Source: Algibacter miyuki
Lineage (GTDB): Bacteria > Bacteroidota > Bacteroidia > Flavobacteriales > Flavobacteriaceae
Reading direction: 5' to 3' (one strand)
Assembly: GCF_042427745.1 (NCBI RefSeq)
Contig: NZ_JBHMFA010000006.1
DNA length: 64,000 nucleotides
A program made the position numbers and the translations under genes. The notes below the pieces were generated by a model that ran no database searches, was not told the DNA's origin, and saw only the letters and a program-made list of their open reading frames with translations. The stretch's first letter is position 1. Each line of letters opens with the position of its first letter. This document shows positions 9,679-18,179 of the stretch, in pieces.

Positions 9679-10158
9679 ATGAAAAAATTACTTTTATTAT
9701 CAGTTTGCTTATTAGCAGTTACATTAACTTCAAATGCTCAGGATATTGCGGATCACGCCATTGGACTACGTCTTGGAGATAGTGATGGTTTGGGTGCAGA
9801 AGTTTCATACCAACACGCCTTAGGTGATAACAACAGAATTGAAGCCGATTTAGGATGGAGAAACAATAGTAATTACGATGCTTTTAAATTAGCAGGATTA
9901 TACCAATGGGTATGGAATATTGAAGGTGGTTTTAACTGGTACGCTGGTGTTGGTGGCGGTGTTGCTTCGTATTCTGGAAAAAAGGAATACAATGACAACG
10001 ATAACTTCGGAGTTTTTGCCGCAGGTGATATAGGTATTGAATATTCTTTTGATTTTCCGTTATTATTATCTCTAGATTTTAGACCAGAAATAGGAAATAA
10101 CGATTTTACAGATAATACCATTTTTGATATAGCTTTAGGCGTACGCTACCAATTCTAA
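9679..10158 (+). CDS. Small outer-membrane beta-barrel protein
   Basis: 159 aa. Signal peptide to about residue 20 (TLTSNAQ). The mature part alternates aromatic/glycine strands (IGLRLGDSDGLGAEVSYQHAL, WYAGVGGGVASYSG, IGIEYSFDF) and ends GVRYQF, with a terminal Phe as in BAM substrates. Length suits an 8-stranded barrel. Related to small OmpW/porin-like barrels by general pattern only; no specific family is claimed. It has its own upstream candidate promoter and a terminator directly downstream, so it is monocistronic. Confidence 0.75.
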   Translation: MKKLLLLSVCLLAVTLTSNAQDIADHAIGLRLGDSDGLGAEVSYQHALGDNNRIEADLGWRNNSNYDAFKLAGLYQWVWNIEGGFNWYAGVGGGVASYSGKKEYNDNDNFGVFAAGDIGIEYSFDFPLLLSLDFRPEIGNNDFTDNTIFDIALGVRYQF

Positions 10159-10185
10159 GCAAATAAAAAACTTATTATAACAATT

Positions 10186-10212
10186 AAGCGTCTTTTTTAA
10201 GGCGCTTTTTTT
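10186..10212 (+). terminator. Terminator after beta-barrel gene
   Basis: AAGCGTC pairs with GGCGCTT (one G-T wobble) around a T/A-rich loop, then a run of T residues; it starts 27 bp after the stop codon. Confidence 0.7.
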
Positions 10213-10234
10213 ATGTCATAAAATTAGACTTACT

Positions 10235-11698
10235 CTACTCCATTTCAACTTTACTATACTTGGCATTTATAATAATACTTTTCCCTGTGGATGCATTTTT
10301 TGAAAATGAGGACGATTGTTCTTTTTTAGTTTTATCAGGATGTGAAAACTGAGAATAAGTGCCTTTAAACTGAACATTACAATTGCTTTTTGGAAGCTTT
10401 ATATAAGCATTACTATTTTGGAGAATGATATTTAAATTATTAAAAGTATCTTCAATATTTTCGATATTCAAGTCGCCTATATTTCCATCAATAATGGCAC
10501 TTCCTGATAAATTACCAATGTCTATATTAGACGATGTTGCATTTAAAACCAACTGTTTCACATCTTTTAATTCCGCATCTTTAACATAACTTAAGTTAAG
10601 CTCTCCCAAATTCCAAAATGCCACTTTTACAGGCGAATAAGATGCATTAATAGAAGTAGAACTCCCATTAACACTGTATGCTGTAAAGCTAGAATGCGAT
10701 AAGTTGGCTTTTAAATTGGTGACGTTAGATGCAAACTCGACTTCACCATATTTTATATTGAGTTTTAATTTGGCATCGTTGGGCATTTTAATTTTAATAA
10801 TCTTTTTTAAGTTAGAATCATCGTTATTCTTCAGTAACTTTTCAACTTCTTTATGTCGGTTTTTCAATAAAATAGCACGTTCTTCTTGACGTTCTCTATG
10901 AGCTTCCATACGTTCACTTTGCGCTTCAACACGTTTAGCTTGTGCTTCTATTTGCGCTCCAAATCGTTCGCCCCAAGCTTCTATTCTGTTTTCAAAATCA
11001 CCTTCTTCAATTTGTTTCTCAAAGGCTTTAGCCCAAGCCTCCATGCGTTTTCCGAATTTCTCACCCCATTCTTCTCCAAACTTCTCGCCCCAAGCTTCCA
11101 TTTTAGCTTCAAAGTCTTTTCCGTAGGTCGAGTCAAATTTTTCAGAATACTTTTCTAAATACTTTTCTCCATCCCGCTTATAAGCTTCATAATCAAATTC
11201 CATATTATTTATACCTTCAGGGAGTTCTGGCAACTCAGGCATCTCTGGAACTTCTGGTATTTCGGGTACATTTCCAGCCAATCCATCCATAATAACAATG
11301 GGTAAATCGGCTAGTTCAAATTTTAATTCGTCTAAAATAATGGATAAAAGATTACCATTAGAATCATTGTTTTTATCATTCCAGTTTCCTTTAGATTGTG
11401 TTTTATTAGTTGTGATTGATACTTCATTTTGGGTCGCATCAATATCCACATCCCATGATTTTAAAGCTTGTTTAAGGGCGTCACCAGATAGTTTTTCGCC
11501 TTCAATATAGGCCTCAATTTCAATAGCATTTTTATTCCAAGTATCAAAAATAATGTTACAATGGCTTGTGTTTAAGTCGATGCTAACATCTTTATCCACC
11601 TTTATGGTTTGTTCTACTTTAGTAAGCTTCTGTTGTCCGAAAACACTTCCCGTAATAATTAAACAGAATGCTAAACTTTTTATGATTATACTATTCAT
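10235..11698 (-). CDS. Secreted protein with amphipathic E/K/W repeats, last gene of a sigma-factor operon
   Basis: 487 aa. Signal peptide ends near GSVFGQQ. Residues ~25-130 form a beta-rich head (VDKDVSIDLNTSHCNIIFDTW). Residues ~145-165 are a Pro-Glu repeat (PEIPEVPEMPELPELPEG). Residues ~180-295 form long amphipathic helices with repeated MEAW, EKFG and ERFG units. The C-terminal ~180 residues are beta-repeats (NLKANLSHSSF, VLNATSSNIDIGNLSG) that recall DUF4097-type right-handed beta structures. Function unknown. It follows an ECF sigma factor and an anti-sigma-like protein with a 12-bp gap, so it is probably the envelope output or sensor of that circuit. Confidence 0.75.
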   Translation of the reverse strand: MNSIIIKSLAFCLIITGSVFGQQKLTKVEQTIKVDKDVSIDLNTSHCNIIFDTWNKNAIEIEAYIEGEKLSGDALKQALKSWDVDIDATQNEVSITTNKTQSKGNWNDKNNDSNGNLLSIILDELKFELADLPIVIMDGLAGNVPEIPEVPEMPELPELPEGINNMEFDYEAYKRDGEKYLEKYSEKFDSTYGKDFEAKMEAWGEKFGEEWGEKFGKRMEAWAKAFEKQIEEGDFENRIEAWGERFGAQIEAQAKRVEAQSERMEAHRERQEERAILLKNRHKEVEKLLKNNDDSNLKKIIKIKMPNDAKLKLNIKYGEVEFASNVTNLKANLSHSSFTAYSVNGSSTSINASYSPVKVAFWNLGELNLSYVKDAELKDVKQLVLNATSSNIDIGNLSGSAIIDGNIGDLNIENIEDTFNNLNIILQNSNAYIKLPKSNCNVQFKGTYSQFSHPDKTKKEQSSSFSKNASTGKSIIINAKYSKVEME

Positions 11699-11709
11699 TT
11701 TTTGATTCT

Positions 11710-12285
11710 TTAGATTGATTGTGTTTCTTCTAATGTGGCATCAGAAGTTTTTAATTCTTTTAATTGTGTGCGCAATCTGTACAAGAGGTTTAAACGAAAC
11801 TTTAAATTATCGATTAGCGCATTCACGGTTAGTTCTGAAGGTCCGGAAGCACCAAGCTCTAAAGATAGTCGTTTGTATTCCTCGTCCAACTCATTTAATT
11901 GTGCTAAATAGCCATCGAATAATTCTTTAGTTTCTGGCGTGTATTTCATTTTAGACAATTCTAAGTTGATACTCGCTAAATAATAATCTTCTACTTTTTT
12001 CAAACTAGGTGATACATCGCCTAGAGTTTTAGATTCTACAACATCTGATTTAGCTAACGTTACAGGTATAATTTCTTCAGTAGTAAAAAAAGAATAGGCT
12101 CCTAAACTTAAACCTATAAGTACGACAAAACTAGCTGCGATTTGCATCCAACCGAAATTAGACTTGGTTTGAGCCACAGGCAATGCTTCGTCTAACTTTG
12201 CAAGAAATCGTGCCTCATGTTTTTCAGGCATGTGTTCTTTTACAACTTTTTCGTTTTTAAATAAGTCTCTAATATCCTGTGCCAT
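11710..12285 (-). CDS. Anti-sigma-factor-like single-pass membrane protein
   Basis: 191 aa. An N-terminal cytoplasmic part of ~47 residues (RDLFKNEKVVKEHMPEKHEARFLAKL) precedes one membrane helix at about 48-67 (IAASFVVLIGLSLGAYSFF). A periplasmic helical domain follows, with coiled-coil character at about 125-185. The layout and its overlap (17 bp) with the upstream ECF sigma gene point to a membrane anti-sigma factor, but no zinc-binding HxxxCxxC motif is present, so this is a non-ZAS type. The role is inferred from context and topology. Confidence 0.72.
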   Translation of the reverse strand: MAQDIRDLFKNEKVVKEHMPEKHEARFLAKLDEALPVAQTKSNFGWMQIAASFVVLIGLSLGAYSFFTTEEIIPVTLAKSDVVESKTLGDVSPSLKKVEDYYLASINLELSKMKYTPETKELFDGYLAQLNELDEEYKRLSLELGASGPSELTVNALIDNLKFRLNLLYRLRTQLKELKTSDATLEETQSI

Positions 12286-12820
12286 TTTTCTTATGTTTTA
12301 ACAATTCTTGTAATTTTACTTTACCGCGTGATAGTTGTGTTCGAGAAGCTACTTGCGAAATATTCAGAATTTCTGAAATTTCCTGATGGTCGTAACCTTC
12401 AATTAGATAAAGCATTACCACATATTGGTATTTACCAGACAAAGCATTAATAGCGGTTTTAACATCCTTAATGGTAATTGCATCATCTACTAACCAAAGG
12501 TCGTCTTTTGGAGTATCAATCATTTTGAGGTGCACCTCTTCTAACTCAACAAGATCTTGTTTTTTAGATTTTAAAAAATCGATACTTTTATTAACAACAA
12601 TACGTTTTAACCAAGCCCCAAAAGTTACTTCAGCTTTATACTGATTCAGTTTTTCAAAAGCCTTTATAAATGCCTCTTGCACCACATCTTCAGCATCATT
12701 GGCATCCTTCAAAAATCGTTTCGCCACAATATACATCCCGTCGCAGTACTGGTTGTATAACTGCAATTGAGCTTTCCGATTGTTCTGTTTACATTGTTCA
12801 ATAATGTCAACTTGAAACAT
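12269..12820 (-). CDS. ECF RNA polymerase sigma factor
   Basis: 183 aa from the ATG at 12820. A longer open frame reaches 12934, but its extra residues are hydrophobic/basic and unlike the family, whereas MFQVDIIEQCKQNNRKAQLQ is a typical start. Region 2 includes YNQYCDGMYIVAKRFLKDANDAEDVVQEAFIKAF; region 4 includes LSGKYQYVVMLYLIEGYDHQEISEILNISQVASRTQLSRGK in sequence order, with its helix-turn-helix. It directs core RNA polymerase to envelope-type regulons. The 3' end overlaps the anti-sigma-like gene by 17 bp, showing translational coupling. Regulation is expected to be autogenous. Confidence 0.92.
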   Translation of the reverse strand: MFQVDIIEQCKQNNRKAQLQLYNQYCDGMYIVAKRFLKDANDAEDVVQEAFIKAFEKLNQYKAEVTFGAWLKRIVVNKSIDFLKSKKQDLVELEEVHLKMIDTPKDDLWLVDDAITIKDVKTAINALSGKYQYVVMLYLIEGYDHQEISEILNISQVASRTQLSRGKVKLQELLKHKKNGTGY

Positions 12821-13018
12821 ACTAATTTTGCTTTTGATTGGTAATCCCAATTTAAAATATTGGGCTTTGGTTCGTTTAAAAGACGAGCGAATAAGTAAAG
12901 TGTGACAAAAAAATATTAATTTCATATAAAACATACCAAAACCAAAGAAATGTACGTTTGCTTTTTAGTAATTCTTACTTTTAAAGTATCTTTATCCACT
13001 TAATTAATTGCTCCATAA

Positions 13019-13573
13019 ATGAACACCTTTTTAAAACGTCTTTTAATCTTTCTATCTGTTATAGCAATCGGCTTGCTTGCATACTCAGTTTTTGTTGAAA
13101 ACATATTTGCGCAACGCTTAAGTCCGAAAGATATCGTCAAAATTGAACTAAACGATTTAGAACTTAAAGTGTTTTACAACCGTCCTTATAAAAAAGATCG
13201 TGAAATATTCGGAGCTTTAGTTCCTTTTAATCAAGTTTGGCGTACAGGTGCCAACGAGGCAACTACTTTTGAAACCAATAGAACTTTAGATGTTTCGGGT
13301 ATGCCATTGCCTGCAGGAAAATATACTTTATGGACGGTACCTAAAGATTCCGTTTGGACAGTTATTTTTAATTCGAAACAATATTCTTGGGGTGTCGATT
13401 CAGAAATGAAACCCATGTGGGATCCCAATTATGATGCCTTAAGCGTTGATGTACCAGTACGTAATTTAAGAAAACCAGTAGAACAATTCACCATTGCTTT
13501 TGATAATTCTACCGATAATTTATTTTTAACCATGGCTTGGGATGTTGTAAAAATCTCCGTACCGCTTAAGTAA
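13019..13573 (+). CDS. DUF2911 domain protein
   Basis: 184 aa with an N-terminal signal anchor (about 8-30) and a DUF2911 domain over the rest: LSPKDIVKIELNDLELKVFYNRP, GALVPFNQVWRTGANEATTF, LPAGKYTLWTVP, WGVDSEMKPMWDP and FTIAFDN. Family function is unknown; members are secreted or membrane-anchored in Bacteroidota. It is transcribed away from the sigma-factor operon; the 198-bp gap between the two starts holds a TATCTTTA near-match to the -7 consensus close to 12989. Full length and normal. Confidence 0.88.
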   Translation: MNTFLKRLLIFLSVIAIGLLAYSVFVENIFAQRLSPKDIVKIELNDLELKVFYNRPYKKDREIFGALVPFNQVWRTGANEATTFETNRTLDVSGMPLPAGKYTLWTVPKDSVWTVIFNSKQYSWGVDSEMKPMWDPNYDALSVDVPVRNLRKPVEQFTIAFDNSTDNLFLTMAWDVVKISVPLK

Positions 13574-13634
13574 GTTATGGCGTCATGTTTAATAATGAAA
13601 TAAATTTGTAACTTTAAGTTTCAATGATATAATT

Positions 13635-14717
13635 GTGGCTAAAAAAAACAAATCGGCATTATCAGAACAACAAGGTATTTCTAATCCAGAAATTACAAGT
13701 ACCGCTTCTATTGCGGCCATTCAGAATAAAAGAAAATCTGCTTTAGACATAAACGCCCTTACCACGGCTTTACTAAACAGAAATATTAGCGCTTTAAGTC
13801 GCGCCATTACTTTAATTGAAAGTGAAAATCCAAAACATTTAAGTCAAGCAAATACCATAATAAAAGCATGCTTACCACATGCCAATAAATCCATTAGAAT
13901 TGGAATTACCGGCGTTCCTGGGGTTGGAAAAAGTACCTTTATAGAAGCTTTTGGGAAACATTTAACCGGTTTAGGAAAACGTATTGCCGTCCTGGCCATA
14001 GACCCAACAAGTTCTATTACAAAAGGAAGTATTTTGGGTGATAAAACCCGAATGGAAGCTTTAGTAAAAGATAAAAATGCTTTTATTCGTCCGTCGGCAT
14101 CTCGAAGCTCTTTAGGTGGTGTAGCACGAAAAACCCGAGAAAGCATTATATTATGTGAAGCTGCGGGTTTCGATGTGATACTTATTGAAACCGTTGGTGT
14201 GGGGCAAAGTGAAACCACAGTACATAGTATGGTCGATTTCTTTTTATTATTAAAACTTGCAGGTGCTGGTGATGAATTACAAGGTATAAAACGAGGTATC
14301 ATTGAAATGGCCGATGCCATAGCCATAAACAAGGCCGATGGCGATAATTTAAAAAACGCTAAGCTGGCACAAATAGAATTTAACCGTGCATTACACTTCT
14401 ACCCTAGTAAATCCTCTGGTTGGCAACCTAAAGTCTCATTATGTAGTGCCCTAGAAAATAAAGGCATTGATGCTATTTGGAAACTCATTCAGAATTACAA
14501 AAAAACCACAATTCAAAATAATTATTTCGAAGAAAAACGTAACGAACAGCACAAATATTGGCTTATTCAAACCGTAGAGAACGCATTAAAAGCCAACTTC
14601 TTCAATAATACGCTTATCAAAAAGGAGCTAAAAAAGCAGCTAGAACTCATCGAAAGTCACAAAACCACCGCTTTTGCAGCCGCCGACTATCTACTCAGTC
14701 TTAACGTACCGTGCTAA
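13635..14717 (+). CDS. meaB: Methylmalonyl-CoA mutase-associated GTPase MeaB
   Basis: 360 aa; the start is GTG at 13635, since no in-frame ATG lies nearby and the N-terminal residues (KKNKSALSEQQGISNPEIT) match flavobacterial MeaB proteins. G1/P-loop GITGVPGVGKSTF at about 91-103; later AVLAIDPTSS, ETVGVGQSE (G3 region) and AINKADGD (G4, NKxD). MeaB is a G3E-type GTPase that protects and reloads adenosylcobalamin-dependent methylmalonyl-CoA mutase. No mutase genes are adjacent here. TAAATTTG at 13601 is a candidate -7 box. The 3' end overlaps the convergent PAP2 gene by 27 bp. Confidence 0.93.
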   Translation: MAKKNKSALSEQQGISNPEITSTASIAAIQNKRKSALDINALTTALLNRNISALSRAITLIESENPKHLSQANTIIKACLPHANKSIRIGITGVPGVGKSTFIEAFGKHLTGLGKRIAVLAIDPTSSITKGSILGDKTRMEALVKDKNAFIRPSASRSSLGGVARKTRESIILCEAAGFDVILIETVGVGQSETTVHSMVDFFLLLKLAGAGDELQGIKRGIIEMADAIAINKADGDNLKNAKLAQIEFNRALHFYPSKSSGWQPKVSLCSALENKGIDAIWKLIQNYKKTTIQNNYFEEKRNEQHKYWLIQTVENALKANFFNNTLIKKELKKQLELIESHKTTAFAAADYLLSLNVPC

Positions 14718-15263
14718 CACATAAGTTCCCAACTTAGAAAACATAAAGCCAGAAATTGCACCAAAAGTTAAACCACACAAAATATCTAAAGGATAATGCA
14801 CACCCACATAAATACGGCTAAACGCAACAAAAATACTCCAGAATACTAAGATGAAAATTAAGTTTTTATAATAAGGTTTTAATACTAATCCTGCAAAAAC
14901 AGCCGCTGCCATCGTGTTAGACGCGTGCCCAGAAAAGAAACCATATTTACCACAACGTACAGCAATAAAACGAACTCGATCTACTAAATCATCTGCACGG
15001 CAAGGTCTAGGACGTTGAAAACCATCTTTAAAAAGATTCGTAATTTGATCGGTGAATGTTACCATTAAAGCAACCACAATCACGAAAACACCCAAAGCCT
15101 TTAAACCAAACTTCTTGTAAAGTAAAAACAATAAAATGGCATAAAGCGGTATAAACGTGAGTTTATCAGTCACAATTAACCAAAATGAATCCCAATTTTC
15201 GGTCCCTAAATTATTTAAGAAAACAAATAATTCAGTGTCGTATTTTAAAAGTTCGTCTATCAT
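14691..15263 (-). CDS. PAP2 superfamily membrane phosphatase
   Basis: 190 aa with about five membrane helices. The three PAP2 motifs are visible in order: KDGFQRPRPCR (KxxxxxxRP), FSGHASN (PSGH-like with catalytic His) and SRIYVGVHYPLDI (SRxxxxxHxxxD). The family dephosphorylates lipid phosphates such as undecaprenyl or phosphatidylglycerol phosphates at the inner membrane; the exact substrate cannot be told. Convergent with meaB, overlapping by 27 bp. Directly upstream is the conserved intergenic element at 15275-15429. Confidence 0.88.
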   Translation of the reverse strand: MIDELLKYDTELFVFLNNLGTENWDSFWLIVTDKLTFIPLYAILLFLLYKKFGLKALGVFVIVVALMVTFTDQITNLFKDGFQRPRPCRADDLVDRVRFIAVRCGKYGFFSGHASNTMAAAVFAGLVLKPYYKNLIFILVFWSIFVAFSRIYVGVHYPLDILCGLTFGAISGFMFSKLGTYVLARYVKTE

Positions 15264-15274
15264 AATATGTTTTT

Positions 15275-15429
15275 GGGCGTTACCACAAGGGTCGGGCTTT
15301 CCGCTGTATCTTTTTAAAAATCACGGTCATTATAAGAAAACAATTCTTGAAAAAATTAAAATGTTGATTATCAAATCAAGTTCGTTTTTTTATCATTTTA
15401 AAAAGGATGCCGCATCAATCCCTAACGCA
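15275..15429 (-). ncRNA. Conserved flavobacterial intergenic element (possibly Flavo-1-like RNA)
   Basis: The two ends carry strings I recognise from many Flavobacteriaceae intergenic regions. Read on the minus strand it opens TTGCGTTAGGGATTG, then GCGGCATCC followed by a T run. A variable A/T-rich middle follows, then AAAAAGATACAGCGG, AAAGCCCGACCC and a closing GGTAACGCCC. GCGTTAGGG and GTAACGCCC could form a closing stem. It fills the whole gap between the small acidic gene and the PAP2 gene. The Flavo-1 identity is a recollection, not a search result; it could also be a dispersed DNA repeat. Confidence 0.5.
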
Positions 15430-15431
15430 AG

Positions 15432-15659
15432 TTATTCGTCGTATTTGGCAACTTCGGCATCATAAAAAGCTGTAGCTTCTTTAATCGCTTGTTCTGTTTC
15501 AGTCTCTAATTCATCCTGATCATCAGCATCAAAATCCTCAAACCATTCCACTTCATCATCTTCAAGATTGATTATAAATCTTGGAAATTCTGTATGTATC
15601 ACGAAAATAGCGTTCGGATATTCTGTATTATCACCTAATATAAATTTTGGAAGTGTCAT
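15432..15659 (-). CDS. Small acidic conserved protein
   Basis: 75 aa, very acidic C-terminal half (WFEDFDADDQDELETETEQA). The N-terminal half is beta-like (KFILGDNTEYPNAIFVIHTEFPRFIINL). No signal peptide or membrane helix, so cytosolic. Similar short acidic proteins are common in flavobacteria with no known role. It lies co-directionally between the MATE transporter and the intergenic element/PAP2 gene. Start ATG at 15659 is the only reasonable one. Function unknown. Confidence 0.72.
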   Translation of the reverse strand: MTLPKFILGDNTEYPNAIFVIHTEFPRFIINLEDDEVEWFEDFDADDQDELETETEQAIKEATAFYDAEVAKYDE

Positions 15660-15743
15660 GTTTTATTGGTTGTTAGTTATGTATTATGGTTGTATGGTTT
15701 TAGCTATTTGCTAAATACTGCGACTGTAAAATGAATATGCCTA

Positions 15744-17126
15744 TTACATACCACCGTTCGACAAAATTAATCTTTTTGTTAAATAATTGAACCTTATATA
15801 TAATAAAATAGAAGCCGAAGTTAGCCCTGCTAATAATCCTAGCCAAATTCCGAAGCTTCCATAAGCATCTTCCGATCCAAAATACCAACTCACTGGAAAA
15901 CCTATAATCCAATATGAAATAAAAACTAAAATCATCGGTATTTTAACATCTTGCAAGCCACGTAGTGCGCCTAGAAATACCACTTGTATACTATCACTTA
16001 TTTGAAAAATAGCAGCAGCAATCATTAATTTTGATGCTATATTAATTACTTCTGTATTATCAACTAAATTTTTAACGTCGTCTAAGTCAACATAAAGTCT
16101 AGGTAAATAATCGTGTAAAATAAAAAACATAATGGCAAAACCGAAAGCAATAATTACTCCTAGCAGGAAAATAGAAAGAGCAATACGACGCAAATCAACA
16201 TATTTTTTTAAGCCTTTTTGGTTTCCAACGCGTACCATACAAGCCACGCTTAATCCCATGGCTACCATAAATGTCATAGACGATAGATTTAGAGCAATTT
16301 GATTTGCCGCTTGCGGATTTTTTCCTAGTAAACCACTTAACCAAATGGCCGAAGTAAAAATAGCTACTTCAAAAAACATTTGCATCGCACTTGGAGTACC
16401 AAGGTTGATAATTTTTTTTAGCATTAATTTATCAAGTACAAAAAGCTTAATATTAGTAACATAGTTTTTAGATTTTTCTCTGCCTTTCAATAAAAACCAT
16501 AAATACCAAACCATGATAAGACGGGAAACTAAAGTACCGTAAGCGGCACCAACAATCCCCATTTCTGGGAAACCGAATTTTCCAAAAATTAATAAATAGT
16601 TCAATAATACATTTACTAAATTGGCTGCAATAGTTGCATACATCGGGAATTTAGTTAGCGATAAACCATCACTAAATTGTTTAAAACCTTGAAAAACAAT
16701 TAAGGGTATTAATGAAAAAGCTACCAAATCTAAATACGGAATTGCCAATTCCACAACCTCAATAGGTTGTTTCATTAAATACATCAATGGTTTAGCAAAA
16801 AATACCATTAGAAAAAGTAAGACTCCTAAAACGGTGCATAAAAACAAGCCATGCTTAAAAGACGACTTCCCTTTTATAAAATCTTGTTCTGCATCTGCCT
16901 CTGCAATTAACGGCGTAATAGCTGTAGAAAAACCAATACCTAAAGACATAGCAATAAACATAAAACTATTGCCTAAAGAAACAGCAGCTAGTTCGGCAGT
17001 ACCAAGTTGCCCTACCATAATGTTATCAATAAAACTAACAAAGGTATGCCCAAGCATACCTAGCATCACTGGTGCAGCCAGTTGCCAATTGTATTTAAAC
17101 TCCTTAGTATAATCTCGTAATATCAT
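15744..17126 (-). CDS. MATE family efflux transporter
   Basis: 460 aa with twelve predicted membrane helices in two related halves. The MATE opening is WQLAAPVMLGMLGHTFVSFIDNIMVGQLGTAELAA, and the second half repeats it at INLGTPSAMQMFFEVAIF. It exports organic cations or other toxic compounds by Na+ or H+ antiport at the inner membrane; substrate unknown. NorM-type length. A TACTTTTG box lies only 4 bp upstream of the ATG on the coding strand, which may be chance. Single gene, same direction as its neighbours. Confidence 0.92.
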   Translation of the reverse strand: MILRDYTKEFKYNWQLAAPVMLGMLGHTFVSFIDNIMVGQLGTAELAAVSLGNSFMFIAMSLGIGFSTAITPLIAEADAEQDFIKGKSSFKHGLFLCTVLGVLLFLMVFFAKPLMYLMKQPIEVVELAIPYLDLVAFSLIPLIVFQGFKQFSDGLSLTKFPMYATIAANLVNVLLNYLLIFGKFGFPEMGIVGAAYGTLVSRLIMVWYLWFLLKGREKSKNYVTNIKLFVLDKLMLKKIINLGTPSAMQMFFEVAIFTSAIWLSGLLGKNPQAANQIALNLSSMTFMVAMGLSVACMVRVGNQKGLKKYVDLRRIALSIFLLGVIIAFGFAIMFFILHDYLPRLYVDLDDVKNLVDNTEVINIASKLMIAAAIFQISDSIQVVFLGALRGLQDVKIPMILVFISYWIIGFPVSWYFGSEDAYGSFGIWLGLLAGLTSASILLYIRFNYLTKRLILSNGGM

Positions 17127-17237
17127 TTGGCAAAAGTAGTATCTTATGTTTTCTTTTTAGCCATTTTAATCGCTTATTTTTATGAAGAACTCACACTTTT
17201 TTTTAAGAAAGTAGTATTTCTAAAGCCTATAAATATA

Positions 17238-18179
17238 CTACAAATTAGACACGTTAACTTTTGCGCTTTCAAACTCTGATATGATCTCTGAAACAATATC
17301 TGCAACGGGTTTTATATCGTGAATTAAGCCTGCTACTTGTCCTATTTCGAGTTCTCCAGCTTCTAAATCGCCTTCAAACATGCCTTTTTTAGAACGCCCT
17401 CTACCAAGTAAAGTTTTTAATTCCTCGACTGTTGGAGTCGTTTTGTACAACGCCTGTACTTCATTATAAAAAGCGTTTTTTATCAGTCTTACCGGTGCTA
17501 ATTCTTTCAACGTTAATTGGGTGTCTCCTTCTTTAGCACTGACTACAACATCTTTAAAAGATTGATGTGCAGAACTTTCTGTACTGGCCACAAATCGGCT
17601 TCCTATTTGCACACCATCGGCACCTAAAATCATGGTGGCCAACATAGCTTTTCCGGTAGCAATACCCCCTGCAGCAATTAACGGAACACGAACATGTTCT
17701 TTCACCATAGGAATAAGTGTTAAGGTGGTTGTTTCATCACGACCGTTATGTCCGCCGGCTTCAAAACCTTCAGCAACAATGGCGTCTACACCTGCTTCTT
17801 GAGCCTTTAAAGCAAACTTTACCGAACTTACTACATGCACAACGGTAATTCCTTTTTCTTGCAACCAATGTGTCCAAGTTTTAGGGTTTCCAGCGGAAGT
17901 AAATACGATTTTAACACCTTCTTCAACAATAATATCCATGATTTCTTGAATATTAGGATATAGCATGGGCACATTAACACCAAATGGTTTTTGTGTTGCT
18001 TTTTTACATTTCTGGATATGTTCGCGTAGCACTTCAGGATACATTGACCCTGCTCCTATTAAACCCAAAATACCTGAATTACTGGATGCGGAGGCTAAAC
18101 GCCATCCGCTATTCCAGATCATTCCTGCTTGAATAATAGGATATTCAATTTTAAAAAGTGTGGTAATTCTATTAGACAT
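17238..18179 (-). CDS. NAD(P)H-dependent flavin oxidoreductase / nitronate monooxygenase family
   Basis: 313 aa TIM-barrel FMN enzyme. Diagnostic stretches: PIIQAGMIWNSGWRLASASSNSG near the N-terminus, KPFGVNVPM, GVDAIVAEGFEAGGHNGRDE, VPLIAAGGIATGKAMLA and GADGVQIGSRFVAS. The family includes nitronate monooxygenases and FabK-like enoyl reductases; the AEGFEAGGHNG loop suits either, so the substrate is left open. Its ATG overlaps the stop codon of the upstream subtilase by one base (TAATG), showing translational coupling in an mnmA-subtilase-oxidoreductase operon. Confidence 0.85.
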   Translation of the reverse strand: MSNRITTLFKIEYPIIQAGMIWNSGWRLASASSNSGILGLIGAGSMYPEVLREHIQKCKKATQKPFGVNVPMLYPNIQEIMDIIVEEGVKIVFTSAGNPKTWTHWLQEKGITVVHVVSSVKFALKAQEAGVDAIVAEGFEAGGHNGRDETTTLTLIPMVKEHVRVPLIAAGGIATGKAMLATMILGADGVQIGSRFVASTESSAHQSFKDVVVSAKEGDTQLTLKELAPVRLIKNAFYNEVQALYKTTPTVEELKTLLGRGRSKKGMFEGDLEAGELEIGQVAGLIHDIKPVADIVSEIISEFESAKVNVSNL

